From Terriglobia bacterium (GTDB lineage Bacteria > Acidobacteriota > UBA6911): DNA of 35,863 bases. Location: contig JAIQGI010000057.1 of the NCBI GenBank assembly GCA_020072565.1, positions 1 to 35,863 on the forward strand. Direction: 5' to 3'. Below, piece after piece: positions 7,743-14,357 of this stretch (position 1 is its first letter; the number at the start of each line of letters is the position of its first letter). Made by a program: the position numbers and the translations under genes. A model generated the notes under the pieces. It was given only the letters and a program-made list of their open reading frames with translations, made no database searches and was not told where the DNA came from.

Positions 7743-7820
7743 GCCTAACGACGAAGCTCAGCCGCACCGGGCGAGGAGCGAAGCGACGAGAACGGTGACG
7801 GCTGCAGCGACCTGTTAGGC
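7743..7820 (-). other. attC site
   Basis: 78 bp, GCCTAAC ... GTTAGGC, with a distinct central region (GCACCGGGCGAGGAGCG...). It does not resemble the attC that accompanies the near-identical VOC gene at 18869. Confidence 0.88.
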
Positions 7821-7851
7821 GCCAGCTGCACTGTTTGCTTGTACCTCGATG

Positions 7852-8238
7852 CTACTGTCCGGCAGGTGGTTGCCAAAGCTCCACCTTGTTCCCTTCTGGA
7901 TCTATGACCCATCCGAACTTTCCATACTCTGAGTCGTCTGCCTTCTCAAGGACATGGCAGCCTTCGTTCCGGAGCGCATCCAGCAACGCTGCCAAATCCG
8001 CCACCCGATAGTTGATCATGAAGGGGGCCTTGCTGGGCGCAAAGTTGTCTCCGCTGGGCCCGCCGATGGACCATACGGTGGTGCCCGTAGTGGGGCGCAC
8101 TGCTTCGTCTGCCCACTTGAACGCAGTACCACCCCATTCTTGGACGTCTATGCCCAGGTGCTTCTTGTACCAGGCCCTCAGCGCGACGGGGTCCTTAGCC
8201 AAGAAGAAGATGCCGCCGATGTCTGTAACTCTTTTCAT
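7852..8238 (-). CDS. VOC family protein, copy 1
   Basis: 128 residues: N-terminal IGGIFFLAKDPVALRAWYKKHLGID and C-terminal VDDSEYGKF-type strand followed by WVIDPEGNKVELWQPP. The E of KVELWQPP and the conserved D/E pairs fit metal-binding VOC dimers (glyoxalase/dioxygenase or drug-binding). Roughly three quarters of residues match the protein at 18869-19255. It is the only gene in its cassette. Substrate unknown. Confidence 0.9.
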   Translation of the reverse strand: MKRVTDIGGIFFLAKDPVALRAWYKKHLGIDVQEWGGTAFKWADEAVRPTTGTTVWSIGGPSGDNFAPSKAPFMINYRVADLAALLDALRNEGCHVLEKADDSEYGKFGWVIDPEGNKVELWQPPAGQ

Positions 8239-8282
8239 TTCTCCCCCAATCTTGATGCACCAAACGAACCAGCTCTTCTGGC

Positions 8283-8382
8283 GCCTAACGACAGCGCTCA
8301 GCGGCGGGGGGCGCGACGGCGGGTACTCGGCCTTTCCGCGACCTTCCCCGCGCCACCCGCCCGCTGGAGCGCATAGTTGGAC
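8283..8382 (-). other. attC site, R'' box without stop codon
   Basis: 100 bp, GCCTAAC ... GTTGGAC. Because the R'' box reads GTCCAAC on the coding strand it lacks TAA, and the DUF2442 gene runs into the attC. Long arms include GGCGGGGGGCGCG and CCCGCGCCACCCGCC. Confidence 0.85.
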
Positions 8383-8654
8383 TCTCTTCTGCGTCCCTGC
8401 TGCTTCCCCACGTCAGGGAGTTGTCTCAAGTAGTCGGGGGCGAAATCCGCTCCGTTCGGCCAGACTACCGTGCCCGCGACTGGATCAAGGGTGACCCGAG
8501 AAAAGAACTCCGGATCTCGGAGAGGCTGAAACACCGACCCTGTGAGCACAGGAAGCAGGTCGACCCGGCGCTCGGCGCCATCGTTGAAACGCAGGAGCAG
8601 TTCGTGAGAGCCCACTAAGCGGGCGGCCTCAACTCTCAGCACTGGAGCGCTCAT
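8298..8654 (-). CDS. DUF2442 protein with attC-encoded tail (putative antitoxin)
   Basis: 118 residues. Residues 1-90 match DUF2442: VGSHELLLRFNDGAERRVDLLPVL, FFSRVTLDPVAGTVVWPNGADFAPDYLR. DUF2442 proteins are usually found beside DUF4160 proteins as putative toxin-antitoxin partners. The last 27 or so residues (SNYALQRAGG ... RRRAPRR) are translated from the attC because its R'' box has lost the TAA stop. The natural end would be near residue 91. It follows the DUF4160 gene by 9 bp in the same cassette. Confidence 0.85.
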   Translation of the reverse strand: MSAPVLRVEAARLVGSHELLLRFNDGAERRVDLLPVLTGSVFQPLRDPEFFSRVTLDPVAGTVVWPNGADFAPDYLRQLPDVGKQQGRRRESNYALQRAGGAGKVAERPSTRRRAPRR

Positions 8655-8663
8655 AATACCTCC

Positions 8664-8924
8664 TTACTTCAGCGGCGGGATCGGCCGCAGCGACTCATCC
8701 GTCTGTGCGCCCGTCCAGGCCGCGAGCAATTCCCTCTCGTTCATTCTAGCCCACTCCCGAACCAGTGCGAGGGCGCGTGTTGGGAGGCTGCTCCGCAATA
8801 GCCGGCGAGACCGGATTGCGACCTCGGCTTCGTCGGAACCGTAAATGGCGTGGAAGTGAGGTGGCGCGTGGTCGCGGTAGTACATATAGATAGCGATACC
8901 ATAGAAGTACGAGAGTCTCGGCAT
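8664..8924 (-). CDS. DUF4160 protein (putative TA partner)
   Basis: 86 residues from the ATG at 8924 (MPRLSYFYGIAIYMYYRDHAPPHFHAIYG), preceded by GAGGAAGG. The frame is open upstream into the attC, but the ATG at 8951 lies in the R' box and is not the likely start. The HAPPHFHAIYG motif and the C-terminal RALALVREWARMNERELLAAW are diagnostic of DUF4160. It is co-encoded with DUF2442, a known conserved pair proposed as a type II TA system; biochemical activity is unproven. Confidence 0.88.
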   Translation of the reverse strand: MPRLSYFYGIAIYMYYRDHAPPHFHAIYGSDEAEVAIRSRRLLRSSLPTRALALVREWARMNERELLAAWTGAQTDESLRPIPPLK

Positions 8925-8942
8925 TCCTTCCTCATCTCCGGA

Positions 8943-9003
8943 GTTCAACATTTGAGCTCAGCGGCGGCGCGCAAGCGCCGTCCGCTGCAGCGAATAGTTA
9001 GCC
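8943..9003 (-). other. attC site
   Basis: 61 bp, GTTCAAC ... GTTAGCC, main subfamily with a short loop. The GTTCAAC box deviates (T at position 3 and no TAA). Confidence 0.88.
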
Positions 9004-9381
9004 AGCCGCATTATAAATATCAATCCATTCATTGGCCGTGGCATATGCTTCTTTTAGTAGATCTGGAAGCTGTTGAGCTAGCTCATCAATTGGTACCGCC
9101 TTAAGCAGCGTTTTGTGCTTCCAATAATCGGCTCGACTGCGATGATCGGCAGCCGAAATCCACAGTGTGTAAGTAGACTGCTTTTCCGACTCCAAAAAGA
9201 CCTGAATAAGGATATTCGGGCGGTCTCCCCATCGGAATGAGCGGTCCGGCCAGTTTCTTTCGTTTTTTCTCAGAACCAGCCGCTTATCCCTTGCGAACCT
9301 TTCAAGCATGCCGTCGAGCTTCCTTAACGGATGCTCAATACGATCCCATTCTTCTTGTCTGCCATGAAACCCATTCGGCAT
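8998..9381 (-). CDS. uncharacterised cassette protein (127 aa)
   Basis: Not recognised. Soluble, mixed charge: an N-terminal helical part (FHGRQEEWDRIEHPLRKLDGMLERFARDKRLVL), then strands around NILIQVFLESEKQSTYTLWISAADH, and a C-terminal helical region (LLKAVPIDELAQQLPDLLKEAYATANEWIDIYN). No signal or membrane segment. It occupies a cassette alone, and its stop TAA is the one in the attC R'' box. The composition suggests a folded protein rather than a chance frame. Confidence 0.75.
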   Translation of the reverse strand: MPNGFHGRQEEWDRIEHPLRKLDGMLERFARDKRLVLRKNERNWPDRSFRWGDRPNILIQVFLESEKQSTYTLWISAADHRSRADYWKHKTLLKAVPIDELAQQLPDLLKEAYATANEWIDIYNAAG

Positions 9382-9395
9382 TCTTGTTCCTCGCT

Positions 9396-9465
9396 GGCTA
9401 ACGTTCGGGTTCAGCCGCGTTGCGGAGCGTAGCGGAGCAACGTCGGCTGCAACCCGTTGTTAGGC
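9396..9465 (-). other. attC site
   Basis: 70 bp, GGCTAAC ... GTTAGGC, arms GGTTCAGCCGCGTTGC and GCAACGTCGGCTGCAACC. Distinct subfamily. Confidence 0.9.
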
Positions 9466-9497
9466 GGTGATGCGATTCGCTGCATAGATACAAAAAT

Positions 9498-10100
9498 TTA
9501 AGCTCCAAGCAATCCTGTCTTCACTTCACTGGCACGCCTGTAATCAGCAATAATAACGCCGAGTGGCGAAACTTTGCTGCCAGTTAATTTGAACGCTGCC
9601 GGACTCGTTCCATCGGCAAACAAGCGCTTTCCCGACCCAAGTGTTATTGGAAAAATTTTGAGCCAAAATTCATCAACCAAGTCATGCTTCAAGAGGGTCT
9701 GAACAAAATTGCCACTGCCATAAACCTGTAAATCAGGACCGTCTTGTTCTTTGAGTTTCTTTACCTTTGAAACCACGTCGCCCTTTAGAAGAACCGAATT
9801 TTTCCATTCAAGCTTCATTTCCTCGTGCGAGACGACATATTTTTTCGCTTCATTGACACCAGGCCACCCAGCACTGTGGTGCGGCCAGTATGACGCAAAG
9901 ATTTCAAAAGTAGTTCTGCCCAACAATAACTCAAAGGCCTTGCTCATCTGCTCTCCCATCACTTTGCTCGTAAAGTCGTCAAAGTGCGGAGCAGTCCAAC
10001 CGCCGTACTTAAAACCGCCGGAAATATCCTCCTTGGGCCCGCCCGGCGCTTGGATGACTCCGTCGAGGCTAACAAATTCAAGGACGATGATTTTTCGCAT
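9498..10100 (-). CDS. RibD C-terminal / dihydrofolate reductase-like protein
   Basis: 200 residues of the RibD_C/DHFR-like fold: MRKIIVLEFVSLDGVIQAPGG at the start, LLLGRTTFEIFASYWP in the middle, and LQVYGSGNFVQTLLKHDLVDEFWLKIFPITLGSGKRLF. The GSG near residue 137 is the NADPH-binding loop seen in this family. Members are assumed NAD(P)H-dependent reductases, in riboflavin synthesis or unassigned. Substrate unknown. Preceded by GGAGAA. Single-gene cassette. Confidence 0.92.
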   Translation of the reverse strand: MRKIIVLEFVSLDGVIQAPGGPKEDISGGFKYGGWTAPHFDDFTSKVMGEQMSKAFELLLGRTTFEIFASYWPHHSAGWPGVNEAKKYVVSHEEMKLEWKNSVLLKGDVVSKVKKLKEQDGPDLQVYGSGNFVQTLLKHDLVDEFWLKIFPITLGSGKRLFADGTSPAAFKLTGSKVSPLGVIIADYRRASEVKTGLLGA

Positions 10101-10145
10101 GGCTATTCTCCTTTATGTGTATTGCTTTTTTCATTCCGCAATGCC

Positions 10146-10238
10146 GCCTAACGCTCCGGCTAAGCTGCGGCGCACGAATACCGACTCCCAGCCGCCTCCG
10201 GCTTCCTGCGCGCCGTCAGCTTAAGCCGGTTGTTGGGC
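10146..10238 (-). other. attC site
   Basis: 93 bp, GCCTAAC ... GTTGGGC, arms CTCCGGCTAAGCTGCGGCGCACG and CGCGCCGTCAGCTTAAGCCGG. Recombination site of the GNAT cassette. Confidence 0.88.
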
Positions 10239-10250
10239 GGCCCCCACCGG

Positions 10251-10799
10251 TCAGGACACAACCTGTCGGTTCGTGAACCATTGCGCCTCGAGTACGTGAA
10301 GGATACGGCCGTCACGCATGCCGGCGACTCTGAACCCGTTACGAATGGCCACCAGGCGGGATGGCGCATTGTCCGGGTCGGTGAGTACCTCCACCCGGCG
10401 AAAACCAAAGTCCCCGAATGCCACCTGGCACGCCAGCGCGACGGCGCGTGACGCAATGCCACGGTTACGATGTACCGGATACGTCCAGTAAGAGAGATTC
10501 GCTGCCTCATCCGCCCGAGGCCGCAGCTCGCAGCCGCTGAGAAGCGTGTCGGTGACTGCATCTCTGACCGCAAAGGAAAACCGCTTACCCTCGATTCGTT
10601 CTTCCGCCCATCGAGCGATGGCCTCCAGCGAATGCTGGATTGACGGCACGAAGTCGTCGGGAAACTCAAACCACCGTCGATGCTCGCGGTCACGGTCGCC
10701 GTCACACAACACGGGAGCATCACTGGGAACAAAAGCCGTGAGAGTGACTAGGCCATCGGTCGGTGGCGGAGTCCCAATTCGCATACCTGGGTCCCCCAT
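10251..10799 (-). CDS. GNAT N-acetyltransferase (internal start of the fused frame)
   Basis: 182 residues from the ATG at 10799 (MGDPGMRIGTPPPTDGLVTL). GNAT motifs are clear: FSFAVRDAVTDTLLSGCELRP (motif C/D strands), YWTYPVHRNRGIASRAVALACQVAF (motif A, acetyl-CoA pyrophosphate loop RNRGIAS) and VEVLTDPDNAPSRLVAIRNGFRVAGMRDG (motif B). This resembles RimJ/RimL-type acetyltransferases of proteins or small amines. It starts right after the attC at 10808. It is probably the original cassette gene before fusion. Confidence 0.9.
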   Translation of the reverse strand: MGDPGMRIGTPPPTDGLVTLTAFVPSDAPVLCDGDRDREHRRWFEFPDDFVPSIQHSLEAIARWAEERIEGKRFSFAVRDAVTDTLLSGCELRPRADEAANLSYWTYPVHRNRGIASRAVALACQVAFGDFGFRRVEVLTDPDNAPSRLVAIRNGFRVAGMRDGRILHVLEAQWFTNRQVVS

Positions 10800-11327
10800 T
10801 ACTTGTCCGCCCAGCGCTCGATTCGAGGCCAACTCAGAACAAAGGCGCGGCCCCGGTCCGCTGCACGCCGTAGTTAGGCAACTGGCCTGCCCCTCGAGCC
10901 TCACCTGTTCGCCCGTAAGGACACGCCGAATCGTGCCTTCGAGTCCCCGCAGCCGATCGTGAACCCAAACATCAGGAAGAACGACGCCCCCACCCATGCC
11001 CCCCGAGATACCAGAACCCACCGGCTGACGTTCGTAATACACACGCGCAGCGTCTGGGTCTTTCCATTGGCGCGCGTCAAGATCGAGAACGAGTTGCCGG
11101 AGCACTGCTTCCGAACACTGGACGTAGGATGCCCGGGCGACGAGGTAGATCTGTCCGCCCCAATCGCCCTCGAAGACAACGACACCATCTCCGTCCGATT
11201 TGGCTTCGGCGAGCGACAAGAACGCCTTGTAGGCGGTTCCTCCAGCGTCCGCGATCATTCTTCTCACACCGCTCTCATGTTCGGGCAACCGCCCGGAAAC
11301 GAGGGATTTCTTGTCCTCTGGCATCAT
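10251..11327 (-). CDS. in-frame fusion of a hypothetical protein and a GNAT acetyltransferase across an attC
   Basis: One uninterrupted 358-codon frame covers two cassettes. Residues 1-147 are an unrecognised protein, with FLSLAEAKSDGDGVVVFEGDWGGQIYLVA and VLRQLVLDLDARQWKDPDAARVYYER. Residues about 148-176 (SCLTTACSGPG ... NRALGGQ) are the translated attC at 10808-10879. From residue 177 the frame is a complete GNAT protein. The attC TAA triplet is out of frame here, so nothing stops translation. The fusion could make a real two-domain protein. The GNAT part also has its own ATG at 10799. Confidence 0.7.
   Translation of the reverse strand: MMPEDKKSLVSGRLPEHESGVRRMIADAGGTAYKAFLSLAEAKSDGDGVVVFEGDWGGQIYLVARASYVQCSEAVLRQLVLDLDARQWKDPDAARVYYERQPVGSGISGGMGGGVVLPDVWVHDRLRGLEGTIRRVLTGEQVRLEGQASCLTTACSGPGPRLCSELASNRALGGQVMGDPGMRIGTPPPTDGLVTLTAFVPSDAPVLCDGDRDREHRRWFEFPDDFVPSIQHSLEAIARWAEERIEGKRFSFAVRDAVTDTLLSGCELRPRADEAANLSYWTYPVHRNRGIASRAVALACQVAFGDFGFRRVEVLTDPDNAPSRLVAIRNGFRVAGMRDGRILHVLEAQWFTNRQVVS
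10808..10879 (-). other. attC site, degenerate and translated
   Basis: 72 bp, GCCCAGC ... GTTAGGC. The left box has AGC for AAC. The palindrome is weaker than its neighbours, with arms GCGCTCGATTCG and GGTCCGCTGCACGCC. It is read through in frame by the fused gene, so it acts as a protein linker. Confidence 0.72.
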
Positions 11328-11339
11328 CTCTCTCCAGTA

Positions 11340-11403
11340 GCCTAACGTTTGAGCTCAGCGGCGGCGCGGAGTTTGCGCCGACCGCTGGAGCGAATAGTTG
11401 GCA
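11340..11403 (-). other. attC site with a 1-nt deletion in the R'' box
   Basis: 64 bp, GCCTAAC ... GTTGGCA, main subfamily. Compared with the attC of the paralogous Imm50 cassette (16708-16771, ...TGCCTAACT), the coding strand reads TGCCAACT. One T is missing and with it the TAA stop. Confidence 0.88.
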
Positions 11404-11864
11404 TATACATTTCCTTCCTCGGTGCATCGCACAGCATCTACAACCTCAATGCGGAAGCAGCGAAAGGATGCGCCCATGCCGAACCCTGACTGAAACTCGA
11501 CAACCAACCATGGCGTCATACTCTCGCCACTAGTAAGCTTGCCACGGTCCTGAATAGTGATCGAAAGCTCGAGAATCCTATTCTGGTGGTTAAAACCCGC
11601 CATCTTGAACTCATTTACATCGTGAAAACGCAAAGTGGTAAGAACATCATGACCGGCGTGAGTAGCGCCCGGCTGTGTTGCTTCCAAGACCTTGACCTTA
11701 ATGGTAAGCACCGGGAAAACATTCCTGTCATCCCAATCGCCCGGTTTGACGTCGCCACGCCACAAGTGTTGATCGACAACTTCCGCATCGTGGAAGGATG
11801 GCCAACCGCCAGACAAAGCCGTCAGCTTCTGGCTATTTTGAATGAGTGATTCGACGCTGGTCAT
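11355..11864 (-). CDS. Imm50-family immunity protein, copy 1, with attC-encoded tail
   Basis: 169 residues. GGWPSFHDAEVVDQHLWRGD near residues 18-37 is the Imm50 signature, followed by strands FPVLTIKVKVLE, TLRFHDVNEFKMAGFNHQNRILELSITIQ and FRCFRIEVVDAVRCTEEG. Imm50 proteins are predicted antidotes to polymorphic or contact-dependent toxins; no toxin gene is nearby. The paralogue at 16766 stops at VYA. Here a deletion in the attC adds NYSLQRSAQTPRRR. Single-gene cassette. Confidence 0.85.
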   Translation of the reverse strand: MTSVESLIQNSQKLTALSGGWPSFHDAEVVDQHLWRGDVKPGDWDDRNVFPVLTIKVKVLEATQPGATHAGHDVLTTLRFHDVNEFKMAGFNHQNRILELSITIQDRGKLTSGESMTPWLVVEFQSGFGMGASFRCFRIEVVDAVRCTEEGNVYANYSLQRSAQTPRRR

Positions 11865-11875
11865 GTTCTGTGTAT

Positions 11876-11939
11876 GCCTAACGCTTGAGCTCAGCGGCGG
11901 CGCGCGCAGCGGACCGTCCGCTGGAGCGAATAGTTAGAC
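11876..11939 (-). other. attC site
   Basis: 64 bp, GCCTAAC ... GTTAGAC, main subfamily. By array polarity it belongs to the HigBA cassette at 11940-12567, whose genes point the opposite way. Confidence 0.92.
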
Positions 11940-11944
11940 GGGTC

Positions 11945-11973
11945 TTGTAACCTGAAACGTTACATGTTACAAT
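11945..11973 (+). promoter_or_regulatory. promoter and operator of the plus-strand higBA
   Basis: -35 TTGTAA (11945-11950), 17-nt spacer, -10 TACAAT (11968-11973). The hexamer TGTAAC at 11946 and two GTTACA copies at 11959 and 11966 form inverted and direct repeats overlapping the promoter, a likely HigA operator. The start codon follows the -10 by 7 nt, which predicts a leaderless mRNA. Confidence 0.7.
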
Positions 11974-11980
11974 TTTCGCC

Positions 11981-12262
11981 GTGGCGATTCTCAAATTCCG
12001 GCACAAGGGGTTGGAACGTTTTTTCCTGAACGGCACAACTGCCGGAATAAATGCAAAGCACGCCGGTCGGCTTCGACTCATCCTTGGTCGGCTGAACGTG
12101 GCGATCGAACCAAGAGACATGGCGCTGCCAGGATTGGAGCTGCACCCCCTGAGAGGCGACCGGAAGGGCAGTTGGGCTGTCAGGGTGAGTGGAAACTGGC
12201 GCGTAACTTTCATATTTTCCGGCTCCGACGTCAAGGAGGTTGACTATGAAGACTACCACTAG
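11981..12262 (+). CDS. higB: HigB-type toxin (RelE superfamily)
   Basis: 93 residues starting at GTG 11981. Signatures: [34 protein letters not shown], and the C-terminal [35 protein letters not shown], which is typical HigB. It is a ribosome-dependent mRNA endonuclease in known members. No Shine-Dalgarno precedes the start, and the -10 lies 7 nt upstream. It is the only cassette operon on the plus strand, opposite to the array. It overlaps higA by 17 nt. Confidence 0.93.
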   Translation: MAILKFRHKGLERFFLNGTTAGINAKHAGRLRLILGRLNVAIEPRDMALPGLELHPLRGDRKGSWAVRVSGNWRVTFIFSGSDVKEVDYEDYH

Positions 12263-12557
12263 ATCCACCCTTAAAATGCAAAACCCTCCTCATCCCGGGG
12301 AAATCCTGCGAGAACTTTGCCTTCAACCCCTGGGCCTTAGCGTGACGGAGGCGGCCCAAGCACTTGGTGTGAGTCGCAAGACCCTGTCAAGCATTTTGAA
12401 CGGCCGTTCCGGAATTAGCCCTGAAATGGCTGTCCGGCTGTCAATTGCCTTCGACACGACTTCCGAGAGTTGGCTGCAACAGCAACTTCAGTACGACCTA
12501 GCCCAAGCCGAACTAAAAAGGCACTCTCTTCAGGTAAAGAAACTGGCGGCTGCATGA
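12246..12557 (+). CDS. higA: HigA-type XRE-family antitoxin
   Basis: 103 residues from the ATG at 12246. [20 protein letters not shown], then [34 protein letters not shown] is the classic HigA helix-turn-helix (about residues 25-75), followed by [15 protein letters not shown]. It binds HigB and represses the operon. The start overlaps the toxin's last codons, giving translational coupling. It ends 11 bp before the next attC. Confidence 0.94.
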   Translation: MKTTTRSTLKMQNPPHPGEILRELCLQPLGLSVTEAAQALGVSRKTLSSILNGRSGISPEMAVRLSIAFDTTSESWLQQQLQYDLAQAELKRHSLQVKKLAAA

Positions 12558-12567
12558 CTTGGTATCC

Positions 12568-12679
12568 GTCTAACGTTAGCGCTCAGCGGCGGCCGCCGCA
12601 TAGCCAGGCGCAACCTGCTAACCTCGAGTGCCGCAGGAACCGCAAGGCCGCGGCCGTCCGCTGCAGCGCTTTGTCAGAT
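12568..12679 (-). other. attC site, long
   Basis: 112 bp, GTCTAAC ... GTCAGAT, with GTC in place of GTT in one box. Its arms (GCGCTCAGCGGCGGCCG and CGGCCGTCCGCTGCAGCGC) and length match the attC at 18383-18494. The cassettes beside both also match, so the two cassettes share ancestry including their attC. Confidence 0.83.
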
Positions 12680-12955
12680 GCTGGCCTCTTTCGAATCAGC
12701 ACCAATCGTTTGCGCCAATCGGCGAGCTTGGCACCATCGTGGTTCCAAGCTGGCATCTCGGGCCAGCTTGCCATACTCAGGCTCCACGACAATCTCGGCC
12801 CTGGCACCATCATACGTCACGGCACAGAGCTTGCTCCAGCGCCATCTCTGAGATATGGCGCCGAGCGAAGATATCCAGCCCGCGAAGAACAATACTAATC
12901 AGGGGAACAGAACCTTGGGCCTCAGTTCCTTGAAGCCTCGTTTTGCCTTTCATCC
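12674..12955 (-). pseudogene. conserved cassette gene, copy 1, with an in-frame TGA
   Basis: The frame ending at 12674 encodes FFAGWISSLGAISQRWRWSK, LCAVTYDGARAEIVVEPEYG and KLARDAS. The same frame in the cassette at 18495 has W-ISSL, QRWR, LCAV-Y-GA, EPE-GKLARDAS, so the protein was under selection. Upstream, the frame continues as GFKELRPKVLFP, then TGA, then LVLFFAGW. At the TGA the other copy has TGC (Cys). The upstream part looks like a hydrophobic N-terminal anchor. There is no intact start. TTG at 12892 could make the 72-residue tail alone. Function unknown. Confidence 0.5.
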
Positions 12956-13019
12956 ATCTAACGCTTGAGCTCAGCGGCGGCGCGCTTTTTTCGCCGACCG
13001 CTGGAGCGAATAGTTAGAC
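12956..13019 (-). other. attC site
   Basis: 64 bp, ATCTAAC ... GTTAGAC, main subfamily. Recombination site of the HicAB cassette. The hicB frame runs into it. Confidence 0.92.
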
Positions 13020-13387
13020 GACCGATCCTTTATGAGTTCAGTCTGCCGCTGTCCAAGTCCTTGCGATACGATGGAAACCACCAAGGTATTGAGAGACACT
13101 CCTTCAATTTTTGCTCGGGCGATAAGTTGAGCATGCAGTGAACGAGGGACACGCTGAACGAAACGTCCGCTTACACCAGAAAAAGGGATTGGTATCTCAT
13201 CCCCGAACTCGCGCGCAACTCCAAGCCATGATTCAAGTGCGTCGCGACCATTGTTGATAGCTTCCTCCGGAGTGGCTCCGTCAGAACGACAACCCGGAAG
13301 ATCGGGAAATGTGATGGAATATCCGCCTCCTTCGTCTTTGGAAAGAGGACGTATCTCAAACGGATAATCAATTCGAGATGTTTTCAT
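12971..13387 (-). CDS. hicB: HicB-family antitoxin with attC-encoded tail
   Basis: 138 residues. YPFEIRPLSKDEGGGYSITFPDLPGCRSDGATPEEAINNGRDALESWL is the HicB RNase H-like partial domain. The second half, PIPFSGVSGRFVQRVPRSLHAQLIARAKIEGVSLNTLVVSIVSQGL, is a ribbon-helix-helix DNA-binding domain. It neutralises HicA. It overlaps hicA by 4 nt. The final SNYSLQRSAKKARRR is translated attC sequence: the R'' TAA is out of frame. Confidence 0.92.
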   Translation of the reverse strand: MKTSRIDYPFEIRPLSKDEGGGYSITFPDLPGCRSDGATPEEAINNGRDALESWLGVAREFGDEIPIPFSGVSGRFVQRVPRSLHAQLIARAKIEGVSLNTLVVSIVSQGLGQRQTELIKDRSSNYSLQRSAKKARRR

Positions 13388-13620
13388 TCTGAAACTCCAT
13401 ATTCGATCAAGCGAACGAATTTCTTTATATAAACGGGCTTGATTGGGCGATGTGCCGGCACGCTCAACATCGCACCGTTGGTGTGGCGAAAGATGACATG
13501 GCTGCCGCCCGGGTGGCGGAATGCTACATTATGGGCCTCCGCTACTGATTTGAGACTGTCGATTCGCCAATCTCGTGGATTGGCCTTCATCTTTTTGAGG
13601 ATCTTCTCAGCCTGTGTCAC
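13384..13620 (-). CDS. hicA: HicA-family mRNA interferase toxin
   Basis: 78 residues from the GTG at 13620. Core: QAEKILKKMKANPRDWRIDSL, then AFRHPGGSHVIFRHTNGAMLSVPAHRPIKPVYIKKFVRLIE. The GGSHVIF motif carries the catalytic His of this dsRBD-like RNase. A longer frame begins at TTG 13656, but that TTGCAA is the -35 element. The GTG lies 7 nt after a good -10, predicting a leaderless toxin-first mRNA. It overlaps hicB. Confidence 0.88.
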   Translation of the reverse strand: MTQAEKILKKMKANPRDWRIDSLKSVAEAHNVAFRHPGGSHVIFRHTNGAMLSVPAHRPIKPVYIKKFVRLIEYGVSE

Positions 13621-13627
13621 AGTAACT

Positions 13628-13656
13628 ATGATACTACCGGTGACACTATGTTGCAA
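13628..13656 (-). promoter_or_regulatory. hicAB promoter
   Basis: -35 TTGCAA (13656-13651), 17-nt spacer, -10 TATCAT (13633-13628) on the minus strand, 7 nt from the GTG start. Confidence 0.7.
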
Positions 13657-13670
13657 GAGTAAATTTTGTC

Positions 13671-13730
13671 GTCTAACGTTTGAGCTAAGCCGCGCCGCGG
13701 AGCGGCGGCGGCTTCAGCGAATTGTTAGCG
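13671..13730 (-). other. attC site
   Basis: 60 bp, GTCTAAC ... GTTAGCG, arms TGAGCTAAGCCGCGCCGC and GCGGCGGCTTCAGCGA. Recombination site of the DUF2200 cassette. Confidence 0.9.
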
Positions 13731-13893
13731 CTCATGCGCGCAAGCCCAATCATACATATGTGATAGTGACGACCATGCTGGCAACAAGCCAAACAGCGCA
13801 AGTGATATCATCTTGCATTATAACGACTGACGGAGGCCTGTGCGTATGCATGATGGGCCCTCTAATCGCAGTAGATTGTTATGGCGAAACGAC

Positions 13894-14244
13894 TTATTGC
13901 CGCAGAATTTTCTCCATTGGTTTGCCTTTTGCGAGCTCATCAATCAGCTTGTCTAAATAGCGTATCTTTTGCATCAGCGGATCTTCAATTTCTTCCACGC
14001 GAACACCGCACACTACGCCTTTGATAAGCGAACTATTTGGATGAATGGCTGGTGCTTGAGCAAAAAAAGTTTCAAAATCGTTCTCTCGTTTGATTTGCTG
14101 CTGTAATTCCGCTTGGTTATATCCAGTCAACCAGCAGATGATTTGGTCAACATCTTCTTTCGTACGATTTTTTCGTTCCGCTTTTTGAACATATAGCGGA
14201 TAAACCGCTGCAAATTTTGTCGCGAAAATTCGGTGTTTAGGCAT
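13894..14244 (-). CDS. DUF2200 family protein
   Basis: 116 residues: [42 protein letters not shown], then [48 protein letters not shown]. This is full-length DUF2200, a small, mostly helical family of unknown function, often carried by mobile DNA. Preceded by GAGGA. Local AT content is higher than in the neighbouring cassettes (for example 13740-14240), which suggests a different source genome. About 160 bp between its stop and the attC hold no other gene. Confidence 0.93.
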   Translation of the reverse strand: MPKHRIFATKFAAVYPLYVQKAERKNRTKEDVDQIICWLTGYNQAELQQQIKRENDFETFFAQAPAIHPNSSLIKGVVCGVRVEEIEDPLMQKIRYLDKLIDELAKGKPMEKILRQ

Positions 14245-14293
14245 CGTCGTTCCTCAAGTGGGCAGAAGCCGGATATGCATGCTGTTTTCAGAG

Positions 14294-14357
14294 CGCTAAC
14301 GTTTGGCATCAGCCGCGGCGCGTCTTTTGCGCCGCCGGCTGCATGCCATAGTTAGCT
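14294..14357 (-). other. attC site
   Basis: 64 bp, CGCTAAC ... GTTAGCT, 'CATCAGC' subfamily. Its R'' TAA is the stop codon of the gene at 14352-14939. Confidence 0.9.

Noticed and set aside
13621-13656. TTG at 13656 as the HicA start
   Set aside because: TTGCAA there fits the -35 element, and the GTG at 13620 fits both the HicA family length and the promoter.
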